Source: Streptomyces varsoviensis (GTDB lineage Bacteria > Actinomycetota > Actinomycetes > Streptomycetales > Streptomycetaceae). From it: DNA of 64,000 nucleotides. The stretch spans positions 1 to 64,000 of the forward strand of contig NZ_JOBF01000019.1 in NCBI RefSeq assembly GCF_000718635.1. Direction: 5' to 3'. The position numbers and the translations under genes were made by a program. The notes under the pieces were generated by a model. It had not been told where the DNA came from, did not search any database, and saw nothing but the letters and a program-made list of their open reading frames with translations. Positions 17,390-25,772 of the stretch are shown piece after piece; within the stretch, counting starts at the first letter, position 1, and each line of letters begins with the position of its first letter.

Positions 17390-18148
17390 GTGTCCCGCCA
17401 CAGAATCGGCTTCTGGTACCGCTTTACGGCGGTGTTGGCGAAACCGCCGCTCGTGGTTCTGTTCAAGCGGGACTGGCGCGGAATGGAGCACATTCCCGCG
17501 GACGGCGGCTTTATCACCGCGGTGAACCACAACTCGTATCTGGACCCGCTGTCCTATGCGCACTTCCAGTACAACACCGGCCGCGTGCCGCGCTTCCTCG
17601 CCAAGTCCGGCCTCTTCAAGACGACCTTCGTGGGCACGCTGCTGCGCGGCACGGGTCAGATCCCGGTCTACCGACAGTCGACCGACGCCGCCGTCGCCTT
17701 CCGCGCCGCCGTCGCCGCCATCGAGAGCGGCGAATGCGTGGCCTTCTACCCCGAGGGCACGCTGACCCGCGACCCCGAGCTGTGGCCCATGCAGGGCAAG
17801 TCCGGGGCCGCCCGCGTCGCGCTGCTGACCAAGGCGCCGGTCATCCCCGTGGCGCAATGGGGCGCCCACGAGGCCATGCCGCCGTACGCCAAGGAGAAGA
17901 AGCTCCGGCTCTTCCCCCGCAAGACCCTCAAGGTGCTGGCCGGCCCGCCCGTCGACCTCTCCGCGTACTACGGGCAGGAGCCGACCGCCGAGGTGCTGCG
18001 CCAGGCGACCGACACCATCATGGCCGCCATCACCGAACTCCTCGCCGAGCTCCGCCAGGAGCCCGCGCCCGCGGAGCTCTACGACCACAAGCGGGCGCGC
18101 GCCGAAGCCCGCCGCAAGGCCCAGCATGCCAAGGAGAACGACGAGTGA
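17390..18148 (+). CDS. 1-acyl-glycerol-3-phosphate acyltransferase family protein
   Basis: PlsC-type acyltransferase, 252 residues, membrane-associated, making phosphatidic acid or a related lipid. The catalytic H(X4)D motif is NHNSYLD (about residues 45-51); the glycerol phosphate-binding motif is [10 protein letters not shown] (about 119-128). The C-terminus is a Lys/Arg/Glu-rich helix. GTG at 17390 is the only in-frame start near the family N-terminus ([11 protein letters not shown]). The stop overlaps the gpsA start by four bases (GTGA), so the pair is coupled: GpsA makes the glycerol-3-phosphate that begins phospholipid synthesis, which fits the function. Confidence 0.92.
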   Translation: MSRHRIGFWYRFTAVLAKPPLVVLFKRDWRGMEHIPADGGFITAVNHNSYLDPLSYAHFQYNTGRVPRFLAKSGLFKTTFVGTLLRGTGQIPVYRQSTDAAVAFRAAVAAIESGECVAFYPEGTLTRDPELWPMQGKSGAARVALLTKAPVIPVAQWGAHEAMPPYAKEKKLRLFPRKTLKVLAGPPVDLSAYYGQEPTAEVLRQATDTIMAAITELLAELRQEPAPAELYDHKRARAEARRKAQHAKENDE

Positions 18149-19146
18149 CGCGCTGCGCCGTATACGGCACCGGATCCTGGGGCACCGCCTTCGCCATGGT
18201 GCTCGCCGACGCGGGCTGCGAGGTGACGATGTGGGGCCGCCGCGCCGACCTCGTCGAGGCAGTCAACACCGGCCGCAGCAACCCCGACTACCTCCCCGGG
18301 GTGCGGCTCCCCGACGCCGTACGGGCCACCACCGACCCCGCGGCCGCCGCCCGCGACGCGGAGTTCGCGGTCCTCGCCGTGCCGTCCCAGACACTCCGCG
18401 AGAACCTCTCCCAGTGGTCCCCGCTGCTGCCCGCCGACACCGTCCTCGTCTCCCTGATGAAGGGCGTGGAGCTGGGCACCGCCAAGCGGATGAGCGAGGT
18501 GATCCAGGAGGTCGGCAAGGCCGCCCCGGAGCGGGTCGCGGTGCTCACCGGCCCCAACCTCGCCAAGGAGATCGCCGCCCGGCAGCCCGCCGCCGCCGTC
18601 GTCGCCTGCCCCGACGAGGCCGTCGCCCAGCGGCTCCAGGCCGCCTGCCACACCCCGTACTTCCGCCCGTACACCAACACCGACGTGGTCGGCTGCGAGC
18701 TCGGCGGCGCGGTCAAGAACGTCATCGCCCTCGCCGTGGGCATCGCCGACGGCATGGGCCTCGGCGACAACGCCAAGGCGTCCCTCATCACCCGCGGCCT
18801 CGCCGAGACCACCCGGCTGGGGCTGGCCATGGGCGCCGACGCGCACACCTTCGCCGGCCTCGCGGGCATGGGCGACCTCGTCGCCACCTGCTCCTCGCCG
18901 CTCTCCCGCAACCACACCTTCGGCACCAACCTCGGCCGCGGCATGACGCTGGAGGAGACCATCGCGGTCACCAAGCAGACCGCCGAGGGCGTCAAGTCCT
19001 GCGAGTCCGTACTCGACCTGGCCCGCCGCCACGACGTCGACATGCCGATCACCGAGACGGTCGTCGGCATCGTCCACGAGGGCAAGCCGCCACTCGTCGC
19101 GCTCAAGGAGCTGATGTCCCGCTCCGCCAAGGCCGAGCGGCACTGA
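18145..19146 (+). CDS. gpsA: NAD(P)H-dependent glycerol-3-phosphate dehydrogenase
   Basis: Cytosolic dehydrogenase (333 residues) converting dihydroxyacetone phosphate to sn-glycerol-3-phosphate for phospholipids. The N-terminal Rossmann motif is [11 protein letters not shown] (residues 7-17). The catalytic lysine is in [11 protein letters not shown] (about residue 191), and the C-terminal all-helical domain contains [22 protein letters not shown] at 18145 overlaps the acyltransferase stop. Complete and ordinary. ddlA follows after 90 bases. Confidence 0.97.
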   Translation: MTRCAVYGTGSWGTAFAMVLADAGCEVTMWGRRADLVEAVNTGRSNPDYLPGVRLPDAVRATTDPAAAARDAEFAVLAVPSQTLRENLSQWSPLLPADTVLVSLMKGVELGTAKRMSEVIQEVGKAAPERVAVLTGPNLAKEIAARQPAAAVVACPDEAVAQRLQAACHTPYFRPYTNTDVVGCELGGAVKNVIALAVGIADGMGLGDNAKASLITRGLAETTRLGLAMGADAHTFAGLAGMGDLVATCSSPLSRNHTFGTNLGRGMTLEETIAVTKQTAEGVKSCESVLDLARRHDVDMPITETVVGIVHEGKPPLVALKELMSRSAKAERH

Positions 19147-19236
19147 CCGGCGGCGCCGCGGCCGGGCGGGGCACGAACCACGCGCGGGCCCAGCGGCACT
19201 GACGTGCCATCCGTCACCAGGTAGTCTCGATCCGAT

Positions 19237-20391
19237 ATGAGCAGCGACATCCCTCCCCAGAGCCCTGAGCAGAGCCGGAAGCCGCGCGTCGCCGTCGTCT
19301 TCGGCGGCCGCAGCTCCGAGCACGCGATCTCCGTCGTCACCGCCGGAGCCGTACTGCGCGCCATCGACCGCACCAAGTACGACGTGCTGCCGATCGGCAT
19401 CACCACGGACGGCCGGTGGGCGCTGACCGCCGACGATCCCGAGCGGATGGCGATCACCGACCGCGAGCTGCCGTCCGTCGCGCAGCTCACCGAGTCCCCG
19501 GACGGCGCCGTGGTGCTGTCCGCGGACCCCACCTCGCGCGAGATCGTCTACACCGAACCGGGCGCCGTGCCCAAGGCGCTGGGCGACGTCGACGTCGTCT
19601 TCCCCGTGCTGCACGGCCCGTACGGCGAGGACGGCACCCTCCAGGGCCTGCTGGAGCTCGCCGGAGTGCCCTACGTCGGCTCCGGGGTGCTCGCGTCCGC
19701 CGTCGGGCAGGACAAGGAGTACATGAAGCGCGTCTTCACCTCCTTCGGCCTGGCCGTCGGCCCGTACGAGGTGATCCGGCCGCGCGAGTGGGACAACGAC
19801 CGCGACGCCGCCCGCCGGAAGATCGCGGACTTCGCCGGCGAGCACGGCTGGCCGCTGTTCATCAAGCCCGCCCGCGGCGGCTCCTCGATGGGCATCACCA
19901 AGGTCGACGGCTTCGACGGGCTCGACGAGGCCATCGAGGAGGCCCGCCGCCACGACCCGAAGATCCTCGTGGAGGCGCTGCTGCGGGGCCGCGAGATCGA
20001 GTGCGGGGTGCTGGAGTTCGAGGACGGCCCGCGCGCCAGCGTGCCCGCCGAGATCCCGCCGGTCTCCAGCCACGACTTCTACGACTTCGAGGCCAAGTAC
20101 ATCGACTCCGCCCCCGGCCTGGTGCCCGCGCCGCTCACCGCGGAGCAGACCGAGCGGGTCCGGGAACTGGCCGTACGGGCCTTCGACGCGGCGTCCTGCG
20201 AGGGCCTGGTCCGCGCGGACTTCTTCCTCGGCGAGGACGGCGAGTTCGTGATCAACGAGATCAACACGCTGCCCGGCTTCACGCCCATCTCCATGTACCC
20301 GCGGATGTGGCAGGAGAGCGGCGTCAGCTACCCGGAACTGGTCGACCTGCTCGTCCAGGCCGCGCTGCGCCGCACCACGGGACTGCGCTGA
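19237..20391 (+). CDS. ddlA: D-alanine--D-alanine ligase
   Basis: ATP-grasp ligase of 384 residues joining two D-alanines for peptidoglycan precursors. Seen: N-terminal FGGRSSEHAISVVTAG, central VFPVLHGPYGEDGTLQGLLE, ATP-binding PLFIKPARGGSSMGITKV and the metal-site EFVINEINTLPGFT. The omega-loop stretch DFYDFEAKYIDS is of the D-Ala:D-Ala type, not the D-Ala:D-Lac type found in VanA-like enzymes, so no glycopeptide self-resistance is implied. ATG at 19237. The usual neighbour of gpsA in Streptomyces. Confidence 0.96.
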   Translation: MSSDIPPQSPEQSRKPRVAVVFGGRSSEHAISVVTAGAVLRAIDRTKYDVLPIGITTDGRWALTADDPERMAITDRELPSVAQLTESPDGAVVLSADPTSREIVYTEPGAVPKALGDVDVVFPVLHGPYGEDGTLQGLLELAGVPYVGSGVLASAVGQDKEYMKRVFTSFGLAVGPYEVIRPREWDNDRDAARRKIADFAGEHGWPLFIKPARGGSSMGITKVDGFDGLDEAIEEARRHDPKILVEALLRGREIECGVLEFEDGPRASVPAEIPPVSSHDFYDFEAKYIDSAPGLVPAPLTAEQTERVRELAVRAFDAASCEGLVRADFFLGEDGEFVINEINTLPGFTPISMYPRMWQESGVSYPELVDLLVQAALRRTTGLR

Positions 20392-20430
20392 CGGACGCCG
20401 TCGCGCTGACCGACGCCGTCCAGGCGGCGC

Positions 20431-20527
20431 TCAGATGCCCGTCGGGACGGTCCTCCGCCGCACGGCGTCCGCGAAGTCGGTCAGATGCCCGTCGGGACGG
20501 CCTGCCGCACGGCGTCCGCGAAGTCGG
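20431..20527. repeat. Imperfect tandem duplication of the DUF3515 gene end
   Basis: Two copies of about 47-50 bases in tandem: 20431-20480 and 20481-20527. Both begin with the same 20 bases, TCAGATGCCCGTCGGGACGG, and end GCGAAGTCGG; copy 1 has three extra bases. Copy 2 is the real 3' end of the minus-strand DUF3515 gene; copy 1 lies after its stop codon and repeats both the C-terminal codons and the stop. Confidence 0.9.
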
Positions 20528-20978
20528 TCAGCGCGCTCACGTCACCGGCCTCGCCGGTGTACTTGCTCGGGATGACGACCTCGACGAACGCCTTGCGCAG
20601 CGTCGTGGTGGCGCGGACGCCGCCGCCCGGGAGCCGTTCGGGCAGCCACGAGACGCCGTTGAGCTCCATGGCGTCCGCGCTGGGGTTGTAGTGTTCGTTG
20701 CCGGGCGTGAGGATCTCCGGCCGCGGTCCCCCGCAGCGCAGTTCGATGGCCGGATCGCCCCAGGCCGCGGTGTAGTCCGAGGCAGGCACCGTCGTCCGCC
20801 GCTTCATTCCGTTCACGGCATCGGGGAGCTTCGCGTGCAACGCCCTGCAGTACCCGGCCTCCGCCGCCGACGGCGAGGGAGCGCTCACCTTCGCGGCGCC
20901 GTCCGTGGACGAGCAGCCGACGGCGGTCAGTACGGCGACGAAGGGCAGCCAGACGCGCGGGCGGATGGAGAATCTCAC
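20481..20978 (-). CDS. DUF3515 family lipoprotein
   Basis: Secreted/membrane-anchored protein of 165 residues. The N-terminus MRFSIRPRVWLPFVAVLTAV ends in a lipobox-like VGCSS, so it is probably cleaved and lipidated at C22. The mature domain is DUF3515, an actinobacterial family of unknown function, with CRALHAKLPDAVNGM and WGDPAIELRCGG. It is conserved next to ddlA in Streptomyces, which hints at an envelope role but proves nothing. Start ATG at 20978. Confidence 0.88.
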   Translation of the reverse strand: MRFSIRPRVWLPFVAVLTAVGCSSTDGAAKVSAPSPSAAEAGYCRALHAKLPDAVNGMKRRTTVPASDYTAAWGDPAIELRCGGPRPEILTPGNEHYNPSADAMELNGVSWLPERLPGGGVRATTTLRKAFVEVVIPSKYTGEAGDVSALTDFADAVRQAVPTGI

Positions 20979-20998
20979 CGGCCGAGCATACGGGGGGA

Positions 20999-21232
20999 CT
21001 AGATATGGACCACCGGGCAGGTCAGGGTGCGGGTGATGCCGTCCACTTGCTGGATTCTGGCGACCACCATGCGGCCGAGTTCGTCCACGGTCTCGGCCTG
21101 GGCGCGGACGATCACGTCGTACGGACCGGTCACGTCCTCGGCCTGTATCACGCCTGCGATCTTCGCGATGACTTCGGCCACGGTCGACGCTTTGCCGACC
21201 TCGGTCTGGATCAGGATGTACGCCTGTACCAC
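20999..21232 (-). CDS. Stand-alone Lrp/AsnC ligand-binding (RAM) domain protein
   Basis: 77 residues consisting of only the effector-binding alpha-beta sandwich of Lrp/AsnC regulators (MVQAYILIQTEVGKA start, GPYDVIVRAQAETVDELG, ending TRTLTCPVVHI). There is no HTH. Stand-alone RAM domains oligomerise and bind amino acids, and may modulate full-length Lrp proteins by mixed assembly; the target here is unknown. ATG at 21232 follows AGGAGG-like bases. Gap of 20 bases to the DUF3515 gene, same strand. Confidence 0.93.
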   Translation of the reverse strand: MVQAYILIQTEVGKASTVAEVIAKIAGVIQAEDVTGPYDVIVRAQAETVDELGRMVVARIQQVDGITRTLTCPVVHI

Positions 21233-21369
21233 GGAACCTCCTGGGCGGCGACGAGGATCATGTGGGGGAAAGAGACGCCACGGTACCGCGTCGCCGCACG
21301 GCGCGGGGAGACCCGCGCGGCCTGCGCGGCGCGGCGGTCAGCGGAGCACGAGTGCGAAGGGGCAACAGG

Positions 21370-22341
21370 ATGAAGGGCACCGTGGGCGAGTTGGGGGAAT
21401 TCGGGCTCATCAGAGAGCTCACCTCCCGGCTCACCACCACCCCGGCGGTACGGCTCGGGCCGGGGGACGACGCGGCGGTGGTGGCGGCCCCCGACCGGCG
21501 CGTAGTGGCCAGCACGGACCTGCTGCTGGAAGGACGGCACTTCCGCCGCGACTGGTCGACCGCCTACGACGTCGGCCGTAAGGCCGCCGCGCAGAACCTC
21601 GCGGACATCGCCGCGATGGGCGCGGTGCCCACCGCCGTCCTGCTCGGCCTCGTCGTCCCCGCCGAACTCTCCGCCACCTGGCCGACCGAGCTGATGGACG
21701 GCATCCGCGACGAGTGCCAGGTCGCCGGCGCGGCCGTGGTCGGCGGCGACGTGGTACGCGGCGAGACGATCACCGTGGCCATCACCGCCCTCGGCGACCT
21801 GCGCAACCACGAACCCGTCACCCGCTGCGGCGCACAGCCCGGCGACGTGGTCGCCGTCACCGGCTGGCTCGGCTGGTCCGCCGCCGGGCACGCCGTCCTC
21901 TCCCGCGGCTTCCGTTCCCCCCGCGCCTTCGTCGAGGCGCACCGCAGACCCGAACCGCCGTACCACGCGGGCCCCGCCGCCGCCGGGCTCGGCGCCACCG
22001 CGATGACCGACATCAGCGACGGCCTCATCGCCGATCTCGGCCACATCGCCGAGTCCAGCAAGGTCCGGATCGACCTGCACACGGCCGCGATCGACGTGCC
22101 CAGCCAGATGCACGACATCGGGCAGGCCGTCGGCGTCGACCCGCTGCACTGGGTGCTCGGCGGGGGAGAGGACCACGCGATCGTCGCCACCTTCCCGCCC
22201 GACGTGAAACTGCCCGCCCGCTGGCAGGTGATCGGTGACGTGCTCCACCCGTCCGCGCTGCCGCAGGTCACCGTGGACGGCGCGCCCTGGGACAAGGCCG
22301 GCGGCTGGGACCACTTCGGCGATCTGGAGACGGAGGAGTAA
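21370..22341 (+). CDS. thiL: Thiamine-monophosphate kinase
   Basis: ATP-dependent kinase turning thiamine phosphate into the cofactor thiamine diphosphate; 323 residues, full length. PurM-like fold with N-terminal [43 protein letters not shown] and C-terminal [16 protein letters not shown]; the nucleotide-site GGGEDHAIV is near residue 267. ATG at 21370 directly follows an AGG. thiD is 50 bases downstream on the same strand, so both thiamine steps are probably co-expressed. No TPP riboswitch was seen in the leader. Confidence 0.95.
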   Translation: MKGTVGELGEFGLIRELTSRLTTTPAVRLGPGDDAAVVAAPDRRVVASTDLLLEGRHFRRDWSTAYDVGRKAAAQNLADIAAMGAVPTAVLLGLVVPAELSATWPTELMDGIRDECQVAGAAVVGGDVVRGETITVAITALGDLRNHEPVTRCGAQPGDVVAVTGWLGWSAAGHAVLSRGFRSPRAFVEAHRRPEPPYHAGPAAAGLGATAMTDISDGLIADLGHIAESSKVRIDLHTAAIDVPSQMHDIGQAVGVDPLHWVLGGGEDHAIVATFPPDVKLPARWQVIGDVLHPSALPQVTVDGAPWDKAGGWDHFGDLETEE

Positions 22342-22391
22342 CGCCGCCGGGAGACGGCCGGGCAGCGGCGGCGCCGGGTAGATTCGCCCGT

Positions 22392-23228
22392 ATGGCAAGC
22401 GAGATATCCACCCCGCAGTCCGCGCCCGCGCCGCCGCGCGCCCCGGCGCCGCCGCGGGTGCTCACCGTCGCCGGATCGGACTCCGGCGGCGGCGCGGGCA
22501 TCCAGGCCGACCTCAAGACGATGCTCGCGCTCGGCGTGCACGGCATGAGCGTCCTCACCGCCGTCACGGCGCAGAACTCGCGCGGTGTGCAGGGCGCGTG
22601 GCCGCTGCCCGCCGAGGCCGTACGGGCGCAGTTCCGCAGCGTCGTCGACGACATCGGCGTGCAGGCCGTCAAGACCGGCATGCTCGCCTCGGCGGAACTG
22701 GTCGAGACCGTCGCCGGCCTGCTCACGGGCGTCGGCGCCCCCGTGGTCGTCGACCCGGTGGGCGTCTCCAAGCACGGCGACGCGCTGCTCGCCGCCACCG
22801 CCCTCGACGCGGTCCGCACGAAGCTGCTGCCGACGGCGACCGTCGCCACCCCCAACCTGGACGAGGTGGCCCAGCTCACGGGCGTACGGGTGGCGGCCGA
22901 GGACGACCTGCGGCGGGCGGCGGACGCGGTGCTCGGATACGGGCCCGGCTGGGCGCTGATCAAGGGCGGCCACCTCGACGGGGACGCCGTGGACCTGCTC
23001 ACGGACGGCGCGGAGGAGCACTGGCTGCGCTCCGCGCGGCTCGACAACCGGCACACCCACGGCACCGGCTGCACCCTCGCCAGCGCCATCGCCTCGGAGC
23101 TGGCCAAGGGGCGTACGGTCCCGGCGGCGGTGGCAGCGGCGAAGGAGTACGTCACGGGGGCGATCGCGGCGGGCTTCCCGCTGGGGGAGGGGATCGGACC
23201 GGTGGACCACGGGTGGCGCACCCGCTGA
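22392..23228 (+). CDS. thiD: Hydroxymethylpyrimidine/phosphomethylpyrimidine kinase
   Basis: Ribokinase-fold enzyme phosphorylating HMP and HMP-P for thiamine synthesis, 278 residues. Recognised by [20 protein letters not shown] near the N-terminus, [16 protein letters not shown], and the anion-hole/catalytic segment [18 protein letters not shown]. An Ala/Pro-rich extension of about 20 residues precedes the domain (ATG 22392). Followed by a hairpin shared with convergent rpmB. Confidence 0.95.
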   Translation: MASEISTPQSAPAPPRAPAPPRVLTVAGSDSGGGAGIQADLKTMLALGVHGMSVLTAVTAQNSRGVQGAWPLPAEAVRAQFRSVVDDIGVQAVKTGMLASAELVETVAGLLTGVGAPVVVDPVGVSKHGDALLAATALDAVRTKLLPTATVATPNLDEVAQLTGVRVAAEDDLRRAADAVLGYGPGWALIKGGHLDGDAVDLLTDGAEEHWLRSARLDNRHTHGTGCTLASAIASELAKGRTVPAAVAAAKEYVTGAIAAGFPLGEGIGPVDHGWRTR

Positions 23229-23256
23229 GGACCCCGGGCTTTTTGGGACACGCGAA

Positions 23257-23285
23257 AGGCCGGTCCGTACGGGACGGACCGGCCT
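23257..23285. terminator. Hairpin between convergent thiD and rpmB
   Basis: Perfect 12-bp stem AGGCCGGTCCGT (23257-23268) with ACGGACCGGCCT (23274-23285), five-base loop; can act on both strands. Confidence 0.8.
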
Positions 23286-23370
23286 GTCAGGCAACCGGAG
23301 GGGGCTGCGCCTCGACGTGACCGTCGGTGCGAGACCGGCTCACCCCCGCTGGTGCGGGGAGGACCGCTCG

Positions 23371-23556
23371 CTAGCGCGAGACCTTGCCGGCCTTGATGCA
23401 CGAGGTGCAGACGTTGAGCCGCTTCGGCGTGCTCCCGACCACTGCACGCACCCGCTGGATGTTGGGGTTCCAACGGCGGGGGGTACGGCGGTGCGAGTGC
23501 GAAATAGCGTTGCCGAAGCCCGGCCCCTTGCCGCAGACGTCGCAGTTGGCAGCCAC
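23371..23556 (-). CDS. rpmB: 50S ribosomal protein L28
   Basis: Ribosomal large-subunit protein bL28, 61 residues. It carries the zinc-type cysteine pairs CDVC (residues 5-8) and CTSC, so it is the C+ paralogue; Streptomyces also keep zinc-independent paralogues elsewhere that replace it under zinc limitation. The [14 protein letters not shown] segment is typical. ATG at 23556 follows a GGAG-like site. Monocistronic, divergent to the DAK2 gene. Confidence 0.97.
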   Translation of the reverse strand: MAANCDVCGKGPGFGNAISHSHRRTPRRWNPNIQRVRAVVGSTPKRLNVCTSCIKAGKVSR

Positions 23557-23891
23557 GGGTCACTCCAAAGACTTCAGATGCTCTTACGGTGAAATCCCGG
23601 CACTCCGGAATCGGGAAAGAACCGATGACCGGCGGTGCCAGGGGGAATGTCCTGATTCTCATCAGGCAACCGGAGCAGCATACAACGACCGCTCCCGTAC
23701 AACGAAACTACCATGGCGGCCCTGGCCCCCGCCCCGGGCGGCCCCTCGGCCCGGCACTACTGTGCCGACCTGTGCCCGCGGCCCGCGGGTGACGCGGACG
23801 CGACGAACCGGGGCGTATCGGGCCCAACACGGCGGGCTCGGGCGGGTCGGCCGGACGGGTCCGGGCGGGTGGATCTACGAGGAGGACGCAG
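23557..23891. other. Divergent intergenic region, rpmB / DAK2 gene
   Basis: 335 bases without a gene. For rpmB (minus strand) a TATGCT hexamer lies at 23679-23684 with a TTGTAC-like hexamer about 14 bases upstream, a weak promoter candidate. The stretch 23760-23890 is very GC-rich and I see nothing functional in it beyond the GAGGAGG-type ribosome site ahead of 23892. Confidence 0.4.
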
Positions 23892-25676
23892 GTGCCGCAC
23901 ACGCTGGACGCCGCCGCGGTACGCACCTGGTGCGCTCTGGCGCTGGACGAGCTCGGCCGGGCCCGCGAGGAGATCGACGCGATCAACGTCTACCCGGTCG
24001 CCGACGGGGACACCGGCACCAATCTCTACCTCACCGTCGAATCCGCCGCCCGGGCCGTCGACGCCGCCTTCGACGGGCACGCCGCCACCGAAGCCGTACC
24101 CACCCTGGCCGACGCCGTACGGGCCATGGCGCACGGCGCCCTCATCGGGGCGCGCGGGAACTCCGGCACGATCCTGGCGCAGCTCCTGCGGGGGATGGCA
24201 CAGGTACTGGCGGAAGGCCCTGCCCCAGGCGATGGCGTTCCGCCTGCCCCTGGCGGTGACGTTCCGGACGCGCAAGGGCGTGCGGGCGGGGGCACGGCCC
24301 CCGGCGGGGGCGCGGCGGCGGACGGGAAGCCCGACGGGGCCGACGCGCTCCGGCGCGCGCTCCGGCAGGCGGCCGACTCCGCGTACACCGCCGTCGCGCA
24401 CCCCGTCGAAGGCACCGTCCTCACCGTCGCCGCGGCCGCCGCCGACGCCGCGGGGACGGCCCGGGGCGACGGCGCCGACGTGGCGCGGGCCGCCTACCTG
24501 GGGGCGCGCACCGCCCTCGAAGCGACCCCCGGCCAGCTCGCCGACCTCCGCCGCGCGGGCGTCGTGGACGCGGGGGGCCGCGGCCTGGTCGCGGTCCTGG
24601 GGGCCCTCGTACGGACGCTGTCGGGGAGCGGCCCGGACGCCCGGACGCCCGCGGCCGGCATACCGGCGGCAGCGGTCGCCCGGGCGACGTGCGACTGCCC
24701 CGGGGGCGGCCCGCGCCCGGCCGAGGACGGGCCCGCCTTCGAGGTGATCTACCTCCTGGAGGCCGACGACGACGCCGTCACGGCCCTGCGGGGCCGGCTC
24801 GACGCCCTGGGCGACTCCCTGGTCGTCGTCGGCGGCGACGGGCTGTGGAACGTCCACGTCCACGTGGACGACGCGGGCGCGGCCGTCGAGGCGGGCATCC
24901 AGGCGGGACGGCCGTACCGCATCCGCATCACCCACTTCGGGGCGGACGCGGAGCGGGCGCACGCAACGGGGGCGCGCGAGGAGCGCGCCGAGACGGCGGA
25001 GCGCCGGCCGCGCGCCGCACGGGCCGTCGTCGCCGTGGTGCCCGGCGAGGGGCTGGCCGGCCTCTGCGCGGAGGCCGGGGCGACCGTGGTGGCCACCCGG
25101 CCGGGGGAGCCGCCCGCCAGCGGCGAACTCCTCGACGCGATCCGGCGCGCGCACGCGCGCGAGGTCGTCCTCCTGCCCAACGCCGCGGACCTGCGGCACA
25201 CCGCCGCCGCCGCTGCCGAACAGGCCCGCACCGAGGGCGTACGCGTCGCCCTGATCCCCACCCGGTCCGCCGTGCAGGGCATCGCCGCGCTCGCCGTGCA
25301 CGAGCCCGGCCGCCGCTTCGACGAGGACGTCGTCGCCATGACCTCCGCCGCCGGCGCCACCCGCTACGCGGAACTCGCCGTCGCCGAACGGCAGTCCTGG
25401 ACCATGGCCGGCGTCTGCCAGGCCGGCGACGTACTGGGCCTGATCGACGGCGATGTCGCGGTGATCGGCGCCGAACTGGCCGCCACCGCCGAGGCCGTCC
25501 TGGACCGCATGCTCGCCGCCGGCGGCGAGATGGTCACCCTGGTGCTCGGCGCGGGGGTGCCGAGCGCCGTCGCGGACCGCCTGGAGCGGTACGTACGCGA
25601 CGGGCACCTCGCCGTGGACACCGTGGTCTACCGGGGCGAGCAGCAGTCCGCGCCGCTGCTGATCGGCATCGAATAG
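23892..25676 (+). CDS. DAK2/DhaL-domain protein, FakA/YloV-like kinase family
   Basis: 594-residue protein of the YloV/FakA type. The N-terminal DhaL (DAK2) ATP-binding domain has INVYPVADGDTGTNLYLTVE (about residues 31-50, with the Mg-binding Asp residues) and GARGNSGTILAQLLRG (87-101). A poorly conserved Gly/Ala linker at 110-145 follows, then the middle and C-terminal FakA domains. FakA-like proteins phosphorylate fatty acids bound to FakB (DegV) for phospholipid synthesis in Firmicutes; in actinobacteria the role is less clear. No degV gene is adjacent. It precedes recG, as commonly found. GTG at 23892 after GAGGAGG. Confidence 0.88.
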   Translation: MPHTLDAAAVRTWCALALDELGRAREEIDAINVYPVADGDTGTNLYLTVESAARAVDAAFDGHAATEAVPTLADAVRAMAHGALIGARGNSGTILAQLLRGMAQVLAEGPAPGDGVPPAPGGDVPDAQGRAGGGTAPGGGAAADGKPDGADALRRALRQAADSAYTAVAHPVEGTVLTVAAAAADAAGTARGDGADVARAAYLGARTALEATPGQLADLRRAGVVDAGGRGLVAVLGALVRTLSGSGPDARTPAAGIPAAAVARATCDCPGGGPRPAEDGPAFEVIYLLEADDDAVTALRGRLDALGDSLVVVGGDGLWNVHVHVDDAGAAVEAGIQAGRPYRIRITHFGADAERAHATGAREERAETAERRPRAARAVVAVVPGEGLAGLCAEAGATVVATRPGEPPASGELLDAIRRAHAREVVLLPNAADLRHTAAAAAEQARTEGVRVALIPTRSAVQGIAALAVHEPGRRFDEDVVAMTSAAGATRYAELAVAERQSWTMAGVCQAGDVLGLIDGDVAVIGAELAATAEAVLDRMLAAGGEMVTLVLGAGVPSAVADRLERYVRDGHLAVDTVVYRGEQQSAPLLIGIE

Positions 25677-25772
25677 GGATCGCATAGATCGCATAGGGAG
25701 CGTCGCACGACGGGCGTCGAATAGCGGGCGTCGCACGGCGCTGCCGCCGTGTTGTCACACCCATGGTGTGCA

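Noticed and set aside
19237..20391. The Ddl ligase as a glycopeptide-resistance D-Ala:D-Lac enzyme
   Set aside because: The omega-loop sequence is of the D-Ala:D-Ala type and no vanH/vanX genes are adjacent.
21233..21369. A TPP riboswitch ahead of thiL-thiD
   Set aside because: The leader is short and lacks the conserved CTGAGA and ACCTGA elements of the thi-box.
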